64,000 bases of DNA, from contig CAMCVA010000006.1 of assembly GCA_945879625.1 (NCBI GenBank), positions 65,152 to 129,151 of the forward strand, given 5' to 3'. A program made the position numbers and the translations under genes. Below, piece after piece: positions 9,439 to 17,747 of this stretch (positions are counted from its first letter, which is position 1; the number at the start of each line of letters is the position of its first letter). The DNA is from Flavobacterium psychrophilum (GTDB lineage: Bacteria > Bacteroidota > Bacteroidia > Flavobacteriales > Flavobacteriaceae). Under the pieces are notes generated by a model. That model was not told where the DNA came from. It worked only from the letters and a program-made list of their open reading frames with translations, and did not search any database.

Positions 9439-10974
9439 ATGGCTAAAACGCTGCGTTTAATTTTAGGAGATCAGCTGAATAGTGAACATTCGTGGTTCAA
9501 GACGGTGGATGATTCGGTGACCTATGTGATGATGGAAATCCGCTCCGAAACCGATTATGCCACCCATCATATTCAGAAAATTGTCGGGTTTTTCTCGGCC
9601 ATGCAACAGTTTTCCGCCCATTTGCAAGCGCAACAGCATCGGGTAGTCTATTTGCACTTGAATGATCCACACAATGAGCAAAGTTTCCAATTAAATATTA
9701 CGCGCTTGGTTGAATCTGAAAAGTTCACCCGATTTGAATACCAATTGCCCGACGAGTATCGCCTCGATGCGCGACTAATTGCTCTTTGTGCTTCTTTGGA
9801 AATACCCACTGCCGTTTGTGATTCGGAGCATTTTATGAGCGAAAGAAACGAGTTGGGTAATTTTTTTGCGGGTAAGAAAACCTTCTTGTTGGAAAGCTTT
9901 TACCGGGCCATGCGCAAAAAACACGATGTATTGATGGAAGGCGACAAGCCGCGCACCGGGCAATGGAATTACGATGGTGAAAACCGAATGAAACTTCCCA
10001 AAAACCATGTGCCTACATCGCCTTTGGTATTTGCAAATGATGTATCTCAGGTGTTCGCCGAAATCCAGAAAACCAACATCAAAACCATAGGCAACATAGA
10101 TCCTTTGCAGTTCGTTTGGCCCATCAACCGCAGCCAATCGTTGCAACTGCTTGAGTTTTTTGTAGCCGAATGTTTGCCGCTCTTTGGCAGTTACCAAGAC
10201 GCGATGGCGCCCAACCAATGGTCGTTGTATCATGCCCGCCTATCGTTTTCGATGAATTGCAAACTGCTTTCGCCTGCCGAAGTAATTAATCGGTCCATAC
10301 AAGAATGGGAAGCACAGCCAGAAAAAATTGCCTACAACCAACTGGAAGGATTTGTGCGTCAAATTATTGGCTGGCGCGAATACATGCGCGGCATCTATTG
10401 GCACAAAATGCCCGAGTATGCAAGTCTCAATTATTTTGATCATCAAGCAGACTTGCCCGAGTGGTTTTGGACGGGCAACACCAAAATGCTTTGCCTCAAA
10501 GACGCCATCAATCAATCGCTGGATTATGCCTATGCGCACCACATTCAACGGCTTATGGTGACGGGCAATTTTGCGCTCTTAGCCGGCGTGCATCCCGATG
10601 CGGTCGATGCGTGGTATTTAGGCATTTATATTGATGCGATTCAGTGGGTTGAGATTACCAATACCCGCGGCATGAGTCAGTTTGCCGATGGCGGTATTGT
10701 AGGCACAAAACCCTATGTGAGTTCGGCGGCGTACATCGATAAAATGAGTCATTATTGCGGCAGTTGTTATTACAAAAAAGCAGTCAAAACAGGCGAAAAA
10801 GCTTGTCCGTTCAACAGTTTGTATTGGAACTTTTATGACAAACACGAAGACAAACTGGCCAAAAATCCGCGCATTGGGATGATGTACAATGTATGGCGTA
10901 AAATGCAGCCCGAAGCCAAGGTCGCCTTGTTGGAACAGGCCGATTATTATTTAAAGAATATAGATCAGTTATAA
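9439..10974 (+). CDS. Iron-sulfur (6-4)-type photolyase, FeS-BCP/PhrB family
   Basis: The 511-residue protein starts with the FeS-BCP hallmark (TLRLILGDQLN..HSW) and matches the cryptochrome/photolyase-related family represented by Agrobacterium PhrB, which repairs (6-4) photoproducts. The four cysteines that would bind the [4Fe-4S] cluster are present at residues 352, 440, 443 and 456 (CGSC and KACPFN motifs), with the same spacing as PhrB (350, 438, 441, 454). The FAD-binding region includes AYAHHIQRLMVTGNF and DAIQWVEITNTRGMSQFADGG. It is expected to be cytoplasmic and light-driven, with FAD and a lumazine-type antenna as in its relatives. It lies in the photobiology operon between DUF2256 and the DASH cryptochrome. 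Confidence 0.93.
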   Translation: MAKTLRLILGDQLNSEHSWFKTVDDSVTYVMMEIRSETDYATHHIQKIVGFFSAMQQFSAHLQAQQHRVVYLHLNDPHNEQSFQLNITRLVESEKFTRFEYQLPDEYRLDARLIALCASLEIPTAVCDSEHFMSERNELGNFFAGKKTFLLESFYRAMRKKHDVLMEGDKPRTGQWNYDGENRMKLPKNHVPTSPLVFANDVSQVFAEIQKTNIKTIGNIDPLQFVWPINRSQSLQLLEFFVAECLPLFGSYQDAMAPNQWSLYHARLSFSMNCKLLSPAEVINRSIQEWEAQPEKIAYNQLEGFVRQIIGWREYMRGIYWHKMPEYASLNYFDHQADLPEWFWTGNTKMLCLKDAINQSLDYAYAHHIQRLMVTGNFALLAGVHPDAVDAWYLGIYIDAIQWVEITNTRGMSQFADGGIVGTKPYVSSAAYIDKMSHYCGSCYYKKAVKTGEKACPFNSLYWNFYDKHEDKLAKNPRIGMMYNVWRKMQPEAKVALLEQADYYLKNIDQL

Positions 10975-10998
10975 ACAAATCTAAAATATGCCTACCAC

Positions 10999-12285
10999 AT
11001 GAAAACAGCCCTCGTTTGGTTTAAAACCGATTTGAGAATTCAGGACAACGAAACTTTGATTGCGGCAATCTCCAAAAGCGATCAAATCTTGCCTGTGTAT
11101 TGTTTGGACGAAGCGCATTTTGCAACCACTTCCTATGGATTTCAAAAAACGGGCAGTTTTAGAGCCCAATTTTTGCTCGAATCACTCCAAGATTTGGATT
11201 CTCAATTGCGTACTTTGGGCTCCGGATTGCTTGTTGTGAAAGGAAAGCCCGAAGAAGAATTGCCCAAATTGGTGCGGGCCTATCAAGTACAAAAAGTGTA
11301 TGCCAAACGGGAAGTGGCCTTTGAAGAAAATAAAACCGAAAAAGCGGTACAAAGCGCGCTTTTTAAATTGGGTTGTGAGTTTGAATCCATCAGCACCAGC
11401 ACGCTATACCACGCCGAAGATTTGCCGTTCTCGATAAAGGATATCCCCGAGGTGTTTACCAATTTTAGAAAAAAAACAGAAAAAGATGCCGAAATAAGAG
11501 CTCCGTTTGCAGCCCCAACGCGCATTTCCTCTCCCAAAATTCCTCCCTTGGCACTTCCAGATTTAGCAGAGTTAGGCCTCAAAAAAACTACAATCGATTC
11601 CCGAGCAGTGCTCCAATTTGCGGGCGGTGAACGAGCAGCTATTCAACGGGTTAAGCATTACTTATTTGACACCCAGTTACTCTCCACCTACAAAGAAACC
11701 CGAAACGGTATGGTGGGAGCCGATTATTCATCTAAATTTTCCCCTTGGTTGGGGTTGGGTTGTGTTTCTCCTCGTTATATTTATGCTGAAGTGCAGCGCT
11801 ACGAAGCCCAATTTGGTGCTAATGATTCAACCTATTGGTTGGTTTTTGAGTTGCTGTGGCGGGATTATTTTCGGTTTATGTTTAAGAAACACAAAACCAA
11901 GTATTTTTTGTATGAAGGGATTAAAACCGAAAAAGTCCAGTCGAAGTCGCTCAACGAAAAATTGCTTTCCCAATGGATCAACGGAACCACCAATTCTGAT
12001 TTTATCAACGCCAACATGATTGAACTCAAACAAACGGGTTTCATGAGCAACCGCGGCCGGCAAAACGTGGCCAGTTATTTTTGCAACGAACTCCAACAAG
12101 ATTGGCGAATTGGGGCGGCCTATTTTGAGCAGCAACTGCTCGATTATGACGTGTGCAGCAATTGGGGAAACTGGGCCTATTTGGCAGGAGTGGGCAATGA
12201 TCCGCGTGGCCATCGCTACTTCAATATCGAAAAACAAGCCGCTGATTATGATAAGAATAGGGCGTTTCGAAAGTTATGGTTATAA
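10999..12285 (+). CDS. DASH-family cryptochrome
   Basis: The 428-residue protein has the photolyase N-terminal domain (TALVWFKTDLRIQDNETL, PVYCLDE) and DASH signatures in the FAD domain: SKFSPWLGLGCVSPR, FELLWRDYFRF, GFMSNRGRQNVASY and C.NWGNWAYLAGVGNDPR, ending KQAADYDKN. DASH cryptochromes bind FAD and an antenna and repair CPDs mainly in single-stranded DNA, with signalling roles reported in some species. The true ATG is 10999; an earlier ATG at 10988 runs into TGA after four codons. It is the last gene of the operon, 24 bp after the Fe-S photolyase, with a terminator about 150 bp downstream. Confidence 0.93.
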   Translation: MKTALVWFKTDLRIQDNETLIAAISKSDQILPVYCLDEAHFATTSYGFQKTGSFRAQFLLESLQDLDSQLRTLGSGLLVVKGKPEEELPKLVRAYQVQKVYAKREVAFEENKTEKAVQSALFKLGCEFESISTSTLYHAEDLPFSIKDIPEVFTNFRKKTEKDAEIRAPFAAPTRISSPKIPPLALPDLAELGLKKTTIDSRAVLQFAGGERAAIQRVKHYLFDTQLLSTYKETRNGMVGADYSSKFSPWLGLGCVSPRYIYAEVQRYEAQFGANDSTYWLVFELLWRDYFRFMFKKHKTKYFLYEGIKTEKVQSKSLNEKLLSQWINGTTNSDFINANMIELKQTGFMSNRGRQNVASYFCNELQQDWRIGAAYFEQQLLDYDVCSNWGNWAYLAGVGNDPRGHRYFNIEKQAADYDKNRAFRKLWL

Positions 12286-12287
12286 AT

Positions 12288-12350
12288 AAGTCGAAAGTTG
12301 TAAAGTCATCAAGTCGACCCGAGCAAAGTGATTAGGCGCAGCAAAGGGCA
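12288..12350. repeat. Degenerate intergenic repeat unit
   Basis: The gap after the cryptochrome gene carries TCGAAAGTTGTAAAGTC followed by CCGAGCAAAG...GGCGCAGCAAAGGGCAG. A related unit (GGCGAAGCAAAGGGTAG, preceded by GACGCTTCGGGAC) occurs at 13752-13787. Nothing in it looks coding. It appears to be a dispersed intergenic repeat that has decayed. Confidence 0.45.
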
Positions 12351-12433
12351 GGCATGTACAGCATTATTGTAACCCAAGATTAAATAATGATAGCCTTTCA
12401 CGTAATTAGGCAATAACGTATATATTTTTTTAA

Positions 12434-12463
12434 AACCTCTCTAGCAATAGAGGGGCTTTTTTT
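12434..12463 (+). terminator. Rho-independent terminator of the photolyase operon
   Basis: CCTCT at 12436-12440 pairs with AGAGG at 12449-12453 around an 8-nt loop and is followed by a T-rich run. It lies about 150 bp after the DASH cryptochrome stop, the first clear terminator on the plus strand after the operon. Confidence 0.6.
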
Positions 12464-12847
12464 ATTCAATTTCTTTGAGTACGAACGTTAAATAGGCTCT
12501 CCAAACTGTAACTGCTTGTAATTCTTTATTTAATGAGGGAAATAGAAAATGGTATTTCCATACGTTGTTAACAAATTAGAACGTAAATAGTAATCTCAAT
12601 CTAGCTTAGGTGCTGAATCAATTACTAATTATTTGTTTTTTTAAGAACAAATAAAATTTATAAAATTGTTAATACATTATTATTAATTTTTTAAAAAAGG
12701 CATCGGTTAAATATAAATTTGATAAAATATTAACAAATGTTTAATGCTTATTACTTTTAGATAAATGTGATTGGAGTCCAGAAACCAAATCAAAAACGGG
12801 GCGTTACCGAAAAGCCATACGAGTAGGCAAGCTAAATTGTATTACTT
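12464..12847 (+). promoter_or_regulatory. AT-rich upstream region and long leader of the membrane protein gene
   Basis: This 384-bp gap holds a -7-like box TAAATTTG at 12714-12721 without a clear -33 TTG. If it is used, transcription would start near 12728 and leave a leader of about 120 nt. The leader contains a GC-richer island at 12770-12835 (GGGGCGTTACCG, AAAAGCC, GAGTAGGCAAGCT) in otherwise AT-rich DNA. Short GGC/GCC and AGCC/GGC(A) pairings are possible, so a structured leader may exist. I could not match it to a known riboswitch class. Confidence 0.3.
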
Positions 12848-13666
12848 ATGAATAAAATTATGAATCAAATTCTAGATTTCCCTCAACTGGTAAATCAGAA
12901 AATTTTTAATGCAAAATTAAATTCTTTAGTTACAAATTTTGATTCTACTGATGGGGTTCGCCATTATGTAAAAACGATTTACCAATGGGCGTCAATTTTG
13001 TTTTTGATTGCTATGGAATACCACATTATCTTAGCTGCCAAAGATTATTATGGCGCAGCTGATGTCTCCACAATGGGAAAATTGGGCAGTGTGTTGAGTT
13101 TTTTGGTTTTGGCCTATTCAGCTTTTCCAATAGCCGCTATTATTCGCTCTAGAGGCGAAAGTTTGGGCGAATCTCACAACGGAATGATAAGCTTTGTGTT
13201 TAAAGATTTTGTGATGACCAACATCAGAATTTTTGGAGAAGTAATGGCAGTCATTGGATTGTCTATGGCTTTAACTGCTACACTTTCCTTTGTGTTTGAT
13301 ACTAATTTGTTCACCTCCTATATGGGAAATACGGTGATGGGTTCATTTACTGATTTGTATTCATTCCCACTAAATACTGCAACTTCACTGATGTCAATGC
13401 TGCATGTTGATTTTATGAGTAATGCAGTAAATGCGCTCATGGGTATGCGATTTGACACCGAAATTGTTTATGGAAGTGACTTTGTTTGGAATCCAAGTGA
13501 TTTAGGTATGGTTGCCAATTCCTATTTTAATGTGCTTATCGGATTAGTGGTCCTGTATGTAAATTTGGCTGTTTATACCTATTTATATGCTATCGTTTCA
13601 GCAGCAGTAAATTTCATTCCAAAATTGGCTTTCCCTGTGTCACTTAGAACTAAAAATGAGAGTTAA
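12848..13666 (+). CDS. Multi-pass membrane protein, unknown function
   Basis: I do not recognise this 272-residue protein. It has about five hydrophobic segments: roughly residues 45-60 (WASILFLIAMEYHIILAA), 77-95 (LGSVLSFLVLAYSAFPIAAII), 126-150 (FGEVMAVIGLSMALTATLSFVF), a Met-rich central part (SLMSMLHVDFMSNAVNALMGM) and 220-252 (FNVLIGLVVLYVNLAVYTYLYAIVSAAVNF). It has no cleavable signal peptide; the first 40 residues are polar. It stands alone between the photolyase terminator and its own strong terminator at 13690, preceded by a long leader. A second possible Met is residue 5. Confidence 0.7.
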   Translation: MNKIMNQILDFPQLVNQKIFNAKLNSLVTNFDSTDGVRHYVKTIYQWASILFLIAMEYHIILAAKDYYGAADVSTMGKLGSVLSFLVLAYSAFPIAAIIRSRGESLGESHNGMISFVFKDFVMTNIRIFGEVMAVIGLSMALTATLSFVFDTNLFTSYMGNTVMGSFTDLYSFPLNTATSLMSMLHVDFMSNAVNALMGMRFDTEIVYGSDFVWNPSDLGMVANSYFNVLIGLVVLYVNLAVYTYLYAIVSAAVNFIPKLAFPVSLRTKNES

Positions 13667-13689
13667 GTAGTTGGTTTATATATGCCAAA

Positions 13690-13718
13690 AACCGAGTCTT
13701 ATGGCTCGGTTTTTTTTA
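13690..13718 (+). terminator. Rho-independent terminator
   Basis: AACCGAG (13690-13696) pairs perfectly with CTCGGTT (13705-13711), followed by a run of seven to eight T. It lies 23 bp after the stop of the unknown membrane protein gene. Confidence 0.9.
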
Positions 13719-13751
13719 TGGGTTAAACTCTTGTGAGCTTATTTTAATCCA

Positions 13752-13914
13752 GACGCTTCGGGACGAACAGGCGAAGCAAAGGGTAGAAGTATACTAAGAA
13801 CGGTTGTTATTTTATAGCGGGAAGTTGGAAGTGGGGAGTTGGAAGGTTTATCACTATTCACAACCTAGTACTTCTACGAACATTCAATTTAGCAGACTTC
13901 CCGACGCTTCGGGA
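13752..13914. repeat. Intergenic repeats including TCCCGA-N4-TCGGGA palindrome
   Basis: The convergent gap 13719-13941 has no gene. It contains a half-site GACGCTTCGGGAC plus GGCGAAGCAAAGGGTAG at 13752-13787, a GGAAGTTGGAAGT-type stretch near 13820-13847, and a perfect hairpin TCCCGA-CGCT-TCGGGA at 13899-13914. The same 16-bp hairpin family recurs at 34071, 60615 and 60642. Confidence 0.7.
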
Positions 13915-13941
13915 CCAAATTCCAAGTCTTTACCCGAATAA

Positions 13942-15117
13942 TTAAGTATTGGATTTATCTTTTTTATCCGTTTGGCTAGCAAAATACGTTTGTGGCGAGG
14001 TACTCGTGATTAGTTTGAAACTTTTGTAGAACGGGCTGTAGGAAGAAAATCCGGTTACGGCTGCCAATGATTCTAAGGTGTTGGTTTTTAAATACCCGGC
14101 TTCTATTAGTTCTATTGATTTTTGCACCCGAATTATTTTTTTAAAATCACTGAAGCTTATGCTGCTGTGGTACTTGAACAAATAGAGCACATGGCTTTTT
14201 GGAAGATTCAGTTTGTTGGCCAGGTTGTTTACTTTAAAATTTTCGGTTAAAAACAAGTCGGTGTTTAGTGCATAATGTTCTATGTCGATAATGTAATTCT
14301 GAATACTTCCTTCTATTTTTTCTTTCAACACTACATCTTGTAGGTTGATGACTCGCTTACTCGTAGTAGACCAAATGTGATCAAAAACGATGGCGTTTTT
14401 TTTGTATTCTTTGATCTTGTTTTGTAGAATATCATAGCCGTATAAAAACTCAGGCGAATAGAGAATTTTAATATACAACACGATCCAAAGTAATGCGGCT
14501 ACCCACAAAAATTTGTTTTTATTTAGGTACCATAATTCCGAATCGTTGAACAACATGTTAATCAAAAAGCGAATCAACATCAACACAAACAGTCCATACA
14601 AGAGTTTGGTCCATTTTGATATAAAAATATTTTGTTGATTGATGAGGATAATCTTGCTTTTTCGATTCCATATCCCTTTGTGCAATAACTTGTAGGATGT
14701 TACAACATAGAAAATGTTGTATAGTATAGTTATAATTGCGCCAGTTTTACTCGCATTGATAATAAATTCTCCCGTAAACAAACGCTGTAAAAAAAAGAGG
14801 GTAACTAATAGTAATGGAATAGCAAGATGCAATAATTCGCGGCCTTTTAGCTTCTCGTGTACGTTGTTTAATTTGCCAAAATATAAATACATCAAAGGCC
14901 AGGCCGTATTGGCAAAAACAACATCTATATTTATTAAAATGGGATGAATAAAAAGTGTGTCGGACAATCCATGTAAAAAAAAGCGAACAGAGCTTAAAAA
15001 GAAAATCAGCAGTAAATAAAAATTGGTGTGTTTTTTGGAATTAAACCGAAACCCAATGAGTAGGATGGTAATAAAACCCAACAATGCAGTGATAAGAAAG
15101 GTGGTTTTTTCGAGCAT
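13942..15117 (-). CDS. Membrane-anchored AraC-family transcriptional regulator
   Basis: The 391-residue protein has six to seven N-terminal transmembrane helices (residues about 5-25, 33-55, 63-80, 97-112, 120-140, 175-195, 203-220), then a cytoplasmic linker and a C-terminal AraC-type double helix-turn-helix (from about residue 305: LNLPKSHVLYLFKYHSSISFSDF, then SLAAVTGFSSYSPFYKSFK..T..SPQTYF). This 7TM-AraC layout is common in Bacteroidota and suggests direct membrane sensing coupled to transcription. It is transcribed away from the collagen-like gene at 15445, so it may regulate it, but no operator is evident. The signal is unknown. Confidence 0.88.
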   Translation of the reverse strand: MLEKTTFLITALLGFITILLIGFRFNSKKHTNFYLLLIFFLSSVRFFLHGLSDTLFIHPILINIDVVFANTAWPLMYLYFGKLNNVHEKLKGRELLHLAIPLLLVTLFFLQRLFTGEFIINASKTGAIITILYNIFYVVTSYKLLHKGIWNRKSKIILINQQNIFISKWTKLLYGLFVLMLIRFLINMLFNDSELWYLNKNKFLWVAALLWIVLYIKILYSPEFLYGYDILQNKIKEYKKNAIVFDHIWSTTSKRVINLQDVVLKEKIEGSIQNYIIDIEHYALNTDLFLTENFKVNNLANKLNLPKSHVLYLFKYHSSISFSDFKKIIRVQKSIELIEAGYLKTNTLESLAAVTGFSSYSPFYKSFKLITSTSPQTYFASQTDKKDKSNT

Positions 15118-15444
15118 AGTAAACGACTTAATTCGGTTTTAATCCTTTCCAAAAATATACCTTTTTTATCGTTTTTATCTGCTTTTAACTTCATCAAAAA
15201 ACTGAAATATGTCGTCAAAACATTAAAATACACCCAAAATTTTCCATTCGTACGGAGAAAATTTCATTTCAACGATAAAAAAACGAGCCAAATAGGCCTT
15301 TGCACTCATTCTTCATCTTTGATTATAAAACCATCCGTCAAAAGTTTAAAAGTTATCGTTAAAGCCTTGAAAGCGGGTGAGTGCCTATTTTCTTCCTTCC
15401 ATACATGGGTTATCATTGTAGCAAAATTTAAAAATTAAACCAAA
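15118..15444. promoter_or_regulatory. Divergent region between the AraC regulator and the collagen-like gene
   Basis: This 327-bp gap must drive both genes. On the minus strand a perfect -7 box TATTTTTG lies at 15157-15150, giving a leader of about 26 nt for the regulator; no matching -33 TTG is seen. For the plus-strand gene I found only imperfect boxes (CATCTTTG near 15316). No coding sequence or strong hairpin is visible. Confidence 0.35.
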
Positions 15445-17310
15445 ATGAAAAAATTATTTTACTTATGTATTGCCCTCGTGGGCATGAGCGCTACGGCGCA
15501 AGTAGGTATCGGAGTGCCAACGGCTGACATAAATGCTTCGGCACAGTTGGAAGTTTCCTCTACCTCCAAAGGATTTTTGGCGCCAAGAATGACACAGGCC
15601 CAAAAAAACAACATCAGTAGCCCAGCTGCTGGTTTGTTGGTGTTTCAAACAGACGCACCCATCGGATTTTATTATTTTGATGGTTCTGTTTGGCAAAGCG
15701 GTTTAGGCCCACAAGGTCCTCAAGGCGAACAAGGCGTTGCCGGAGCAACAGGACCAATGGGTCCTCAAGGAATTCAAGGAAATTCTGGCCCAAGAGGTCT
15801 TGCAGGTCCACAAGGAGTTCCGGGAGTTGCTGGAGCAATTGGCGCTCAGGGTCCAGCCGGTGTAAATGGCATTGATGGAATGAATGGTGTAGACGGAGCA
15901 ACTGGCCCAATGGGTCCTCAAGGTCCACAAGGAATTGATGGAGTAGCTGGAGTTCCAGGTCCTCAAGGAGATCAAGGCCCAATGGGTCCACAAGGAGAAA
16001 TGGGTCCTCAAGGAGTTCGAGGTTTTGATGGCCCTCAAGGACCACAAGGAGTTGCCGGAAATGACGGATTTGACGGAGCACCAGGTCCACAAGGAGATCA
16101 AGGCCCAATAGGTCCTCAAGGAGAAGTGGGTCCACAAGGCACACCGGGAACGCCCGCTGATCTTTCGGGATATGCCACTACCGCTGATCTGACTATTTTA
16201 CAAAATCAAATTGGTGCTTTAACTACTTCAATTAGTAATTTACAATCACAAATTGCACAGTTACAAAATTCTGGAAGTTTTACGCCAACAGTTATTAGCG
16301 GAACTATGTCAGGTGTTAATGCAGAATACTTTGTAGTTAATAATGTGGTATATGTAACTGGAAATTTTTCAAGTGCAGATTTTGATAATGATTATGCGTA
16401 TGTGGTTCTTAACATTCCAGTTATGGCTAATTTTACCAATGCATCGGATGTGAATGGTTCTGTTTCTGGAATGATGGCTTATGGAGAAAGTGCTAGTGGA
16501 TATGTAGAAGCTATACCAAACACCAGTACGGTTAAACTTAAAGTTGGAGGAGCACACGGCTTTGCTTTTGGAACTACTGGTTCATTCGTGTATTCATATA
16601 AACTACCGGGTGCTAGTCCTTCTTCTTCTTATGCACCAACAGTATCATCAGGAATGGGAACTTTTTCAAATGCAAATTATGTTGTAAATGGAAACATTGT
16701 TCTGGTTAATGGTAATTTTTCTAATGCAGAATTTAATCCTTATGACATGTATGTTGATATTAATCTACCTGTTTCTACAACCTTTGTAGATTCTTTTGAT
16801 GCTAGCGGAATTGTTTCTGGAATTATGGCTTTTGGAGAAAGTGTTAGTGGATATGTTGAGGCAATACCAGGTACAAATACGGTTAGGTTAAGAGCCGTTG
16901 GGGCTCACGGAATGGCATTTAATACTACTGGTTCATATGTTTTTTCATACAAAATTAGTTCGTCCAACAACTCTCAATCCTACACTCCAACTGTTTTAGC
17001 AGGTCAAGGATCATTTACAGCTGCGAATTATAGTACGGTTGGAAATGTTGAATATGTAAGTGGTAATTTTTCAAATGCAGAATTTGATGCAATGGGAATG
17101 TCTGTTGATATTACGATTCCAGGTAATACTTTTTTCACAAATGCATCTGATGTGAATGGTTCTGTTTCTGGAATGATGGCTTTTGGAGAAAGTGTTAGTG
17201 GGTATGTAGAAGCAATTCCAAATACTAATACCGTAAGACTTAAAGCAGCTGGGGCCCACATGATGGCTTTTCAAACTACTGGTTCATTTATATTCTCTTA
17301 TTCTAAATAA
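15445..17310 (+). CDS. Secreted collagen-like repeat protein with triplicated C-terminal domain
   Basis: The 621-residue protein has a signal peptide (MKKLFYLCIALVGMSATAQ), then a short head seen in many Bacteroidota surface proteins (GIGVPTADINASAQLEVSSTSKGFLAPRMT...GLLVFQTD...GFYYFDGSVWQ). Residues about 88-234 form some 49 Gly-X-X triplets (GPQGPQGEQG, GPMGPQG) predicted to make a collagen triple helix. A short coiled coil follows (LTILQNQIGALTTSISNLQSQIAQLQN, about 243-270), then three copies of a 115-residue domain. No T9SS sorting domain is present. The build resembles trimeric fibres or phage-like stalks on a cell surface. The next gene starts 7 bp later, so they are probably co-transcribed. 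Confidence 0.85.
   Translation: MKKLFYLCIALVGMSATAQVGIGVPTADINASAQLEVSSTSKGFLAPRMTQAQKNNISSPAAGLLVFQTDAPIGFYYFDGSVWQSGLGPQGPQGEQGVAGATGPMGPQGIQGNSGPRGLAGPQGVPGVAGAIGAQGPAGVNGIDGMNGVDGATGPMGPQGPQGIDGVAGVPGPQGDQGPMGPQGEMGPQGVRGFDGPQGPQGVAGNDGFDGAPGPQGDQGPIGPQGEVGPQGTPGTPADLSGYATTADLTILQNQIGALTTSISNLQSQIAQLQNSGSFTPTVISGTMSGVNAEYFVVNNVVYVTGNFSSADFDNDYAYVVLNIPVMANFTNASDVNGSVSGMMAYGESASGYVEAIPNTSTVKLKVGGAHGFAFGTTGSFVYSYKLPGASPSSSYAPTVSSGMGTFSNANYVVNGNIVLVNGNFSNAEFNPYDMYVDINLPVSTTFVDSFDASGIVSGIMAFGESVSGYVEAIPGTNTVRLRAVGAHGMAFNTTGSYVFSYKISSSNNSQSYTPTVLAGQGSFTAANYSTVGNVEYVSGNFSNAEFDAMGMSVDITIPGNTFFTNASDVNGSVSGMMAFGESVSGYVEAIPNTNTVRLKAAGAHMMAFQTTGSFIFSYSK
16279..17305 (+). repeat. Three tandem copies of a 115-residue domain
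   Basis: Copies span about 16279-16611, 16630-16968 and 16978-17305 within the collagen-like gene. Each starts with (F/Y)(T/A)PTV..G.(M/G).(S/F)..N(A/Y) and contains NGS/IVSGMMAFGESVSGYVEAIPNT.TVRLK..GAHGMAF.TTGS(F/Y)VFSYK. Copies 1 and 3 share the DNA string GTGAATGGTTCTGTTTCTGG, consistent with recent internal duplication. Confidence 0.85.
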
Positions 17311-17317
17311 TACAATT

Positions 17318-17683
17318 ATGAAAATTATGAAAACTTTTATTTTTAGCTATTTATTGTTGAATAGTCTAATAGGGTTTGGACAAAATAGTTCAAAATCGAT
17401 TCCGTCTAGTACACAGAATCAACAAATGATTATGGAATTTATCAATTTTAAAACTGATTTTTATGAAAAAATTGAAAACAATTATAAAGGAATCAAAAGA
17501 GGATCTACTGATAAAACTCAGATAGAAAAGTTAAGGGTTAAGAACACTAATCTAAAAAAGTTATTGGATGATAAAATCAATGAACTTGCATTGAAATATG
17601 GTGTGTCAAAAAAAGATTTGTATTTGTCTCTTTCAGAATATTACAAAAAAGAGGGAGCAAATAAAATGCCGAGAAAGAAGTAA
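17318..17683 (+). CDS. Small secreted or periplasmic protein, unknown
   Basis: The 121-residue product has a signal peptide (MKIMKTFIFSYLLLNSLIGFG-Q) and a mature part of about 100 residues that is Lys-rich and helical (FINFKTDFYEKIENNYKGIKRG, LRVKNTNLKKLLDDKINELALKYGV). I do not recognise a family. It lies 7 bp after the collagen-like gene, so it may assist or accompany that protein. A second ATG four codons in (MKTFIF) is an alternative start. Confidence 0.65.
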   Translation: MKIMKTFIFSYLLLNSLIGFGQNSSKSIPSSTQNQQMIMEFINFKTDFYEKIENNYKGIKRGSTDKTQIEKLRVKNTNLKKLLDDKINELALKYGVSKKDLYLSLSEYYKKEGANKMPRKK

Positions 17684-17747
17684 TGTACTTTGAACATTAT
17701 TTTGATACTAAATTTTGGACTTTTTATAACTAGTGTGAAAAATACAA

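Noticed and set aside
12770..12835. Known riboswitch classes (cobalamin, SAM, TPP, fluoride, preQ1) in the leader before 12848
   Set aside because: I compared the visible motifs with the consensus cores I know and found no match, so only an unassigned structured-leader note is kept.
15614..16144. Long open frames on the minus strand opposite the collagen-like gene
   Set aside because: They arise from the repetitive GGNCCN codon pattern of the Gly-X-X triplets and have Leu/Asp low complexity; no family or start context supports them.
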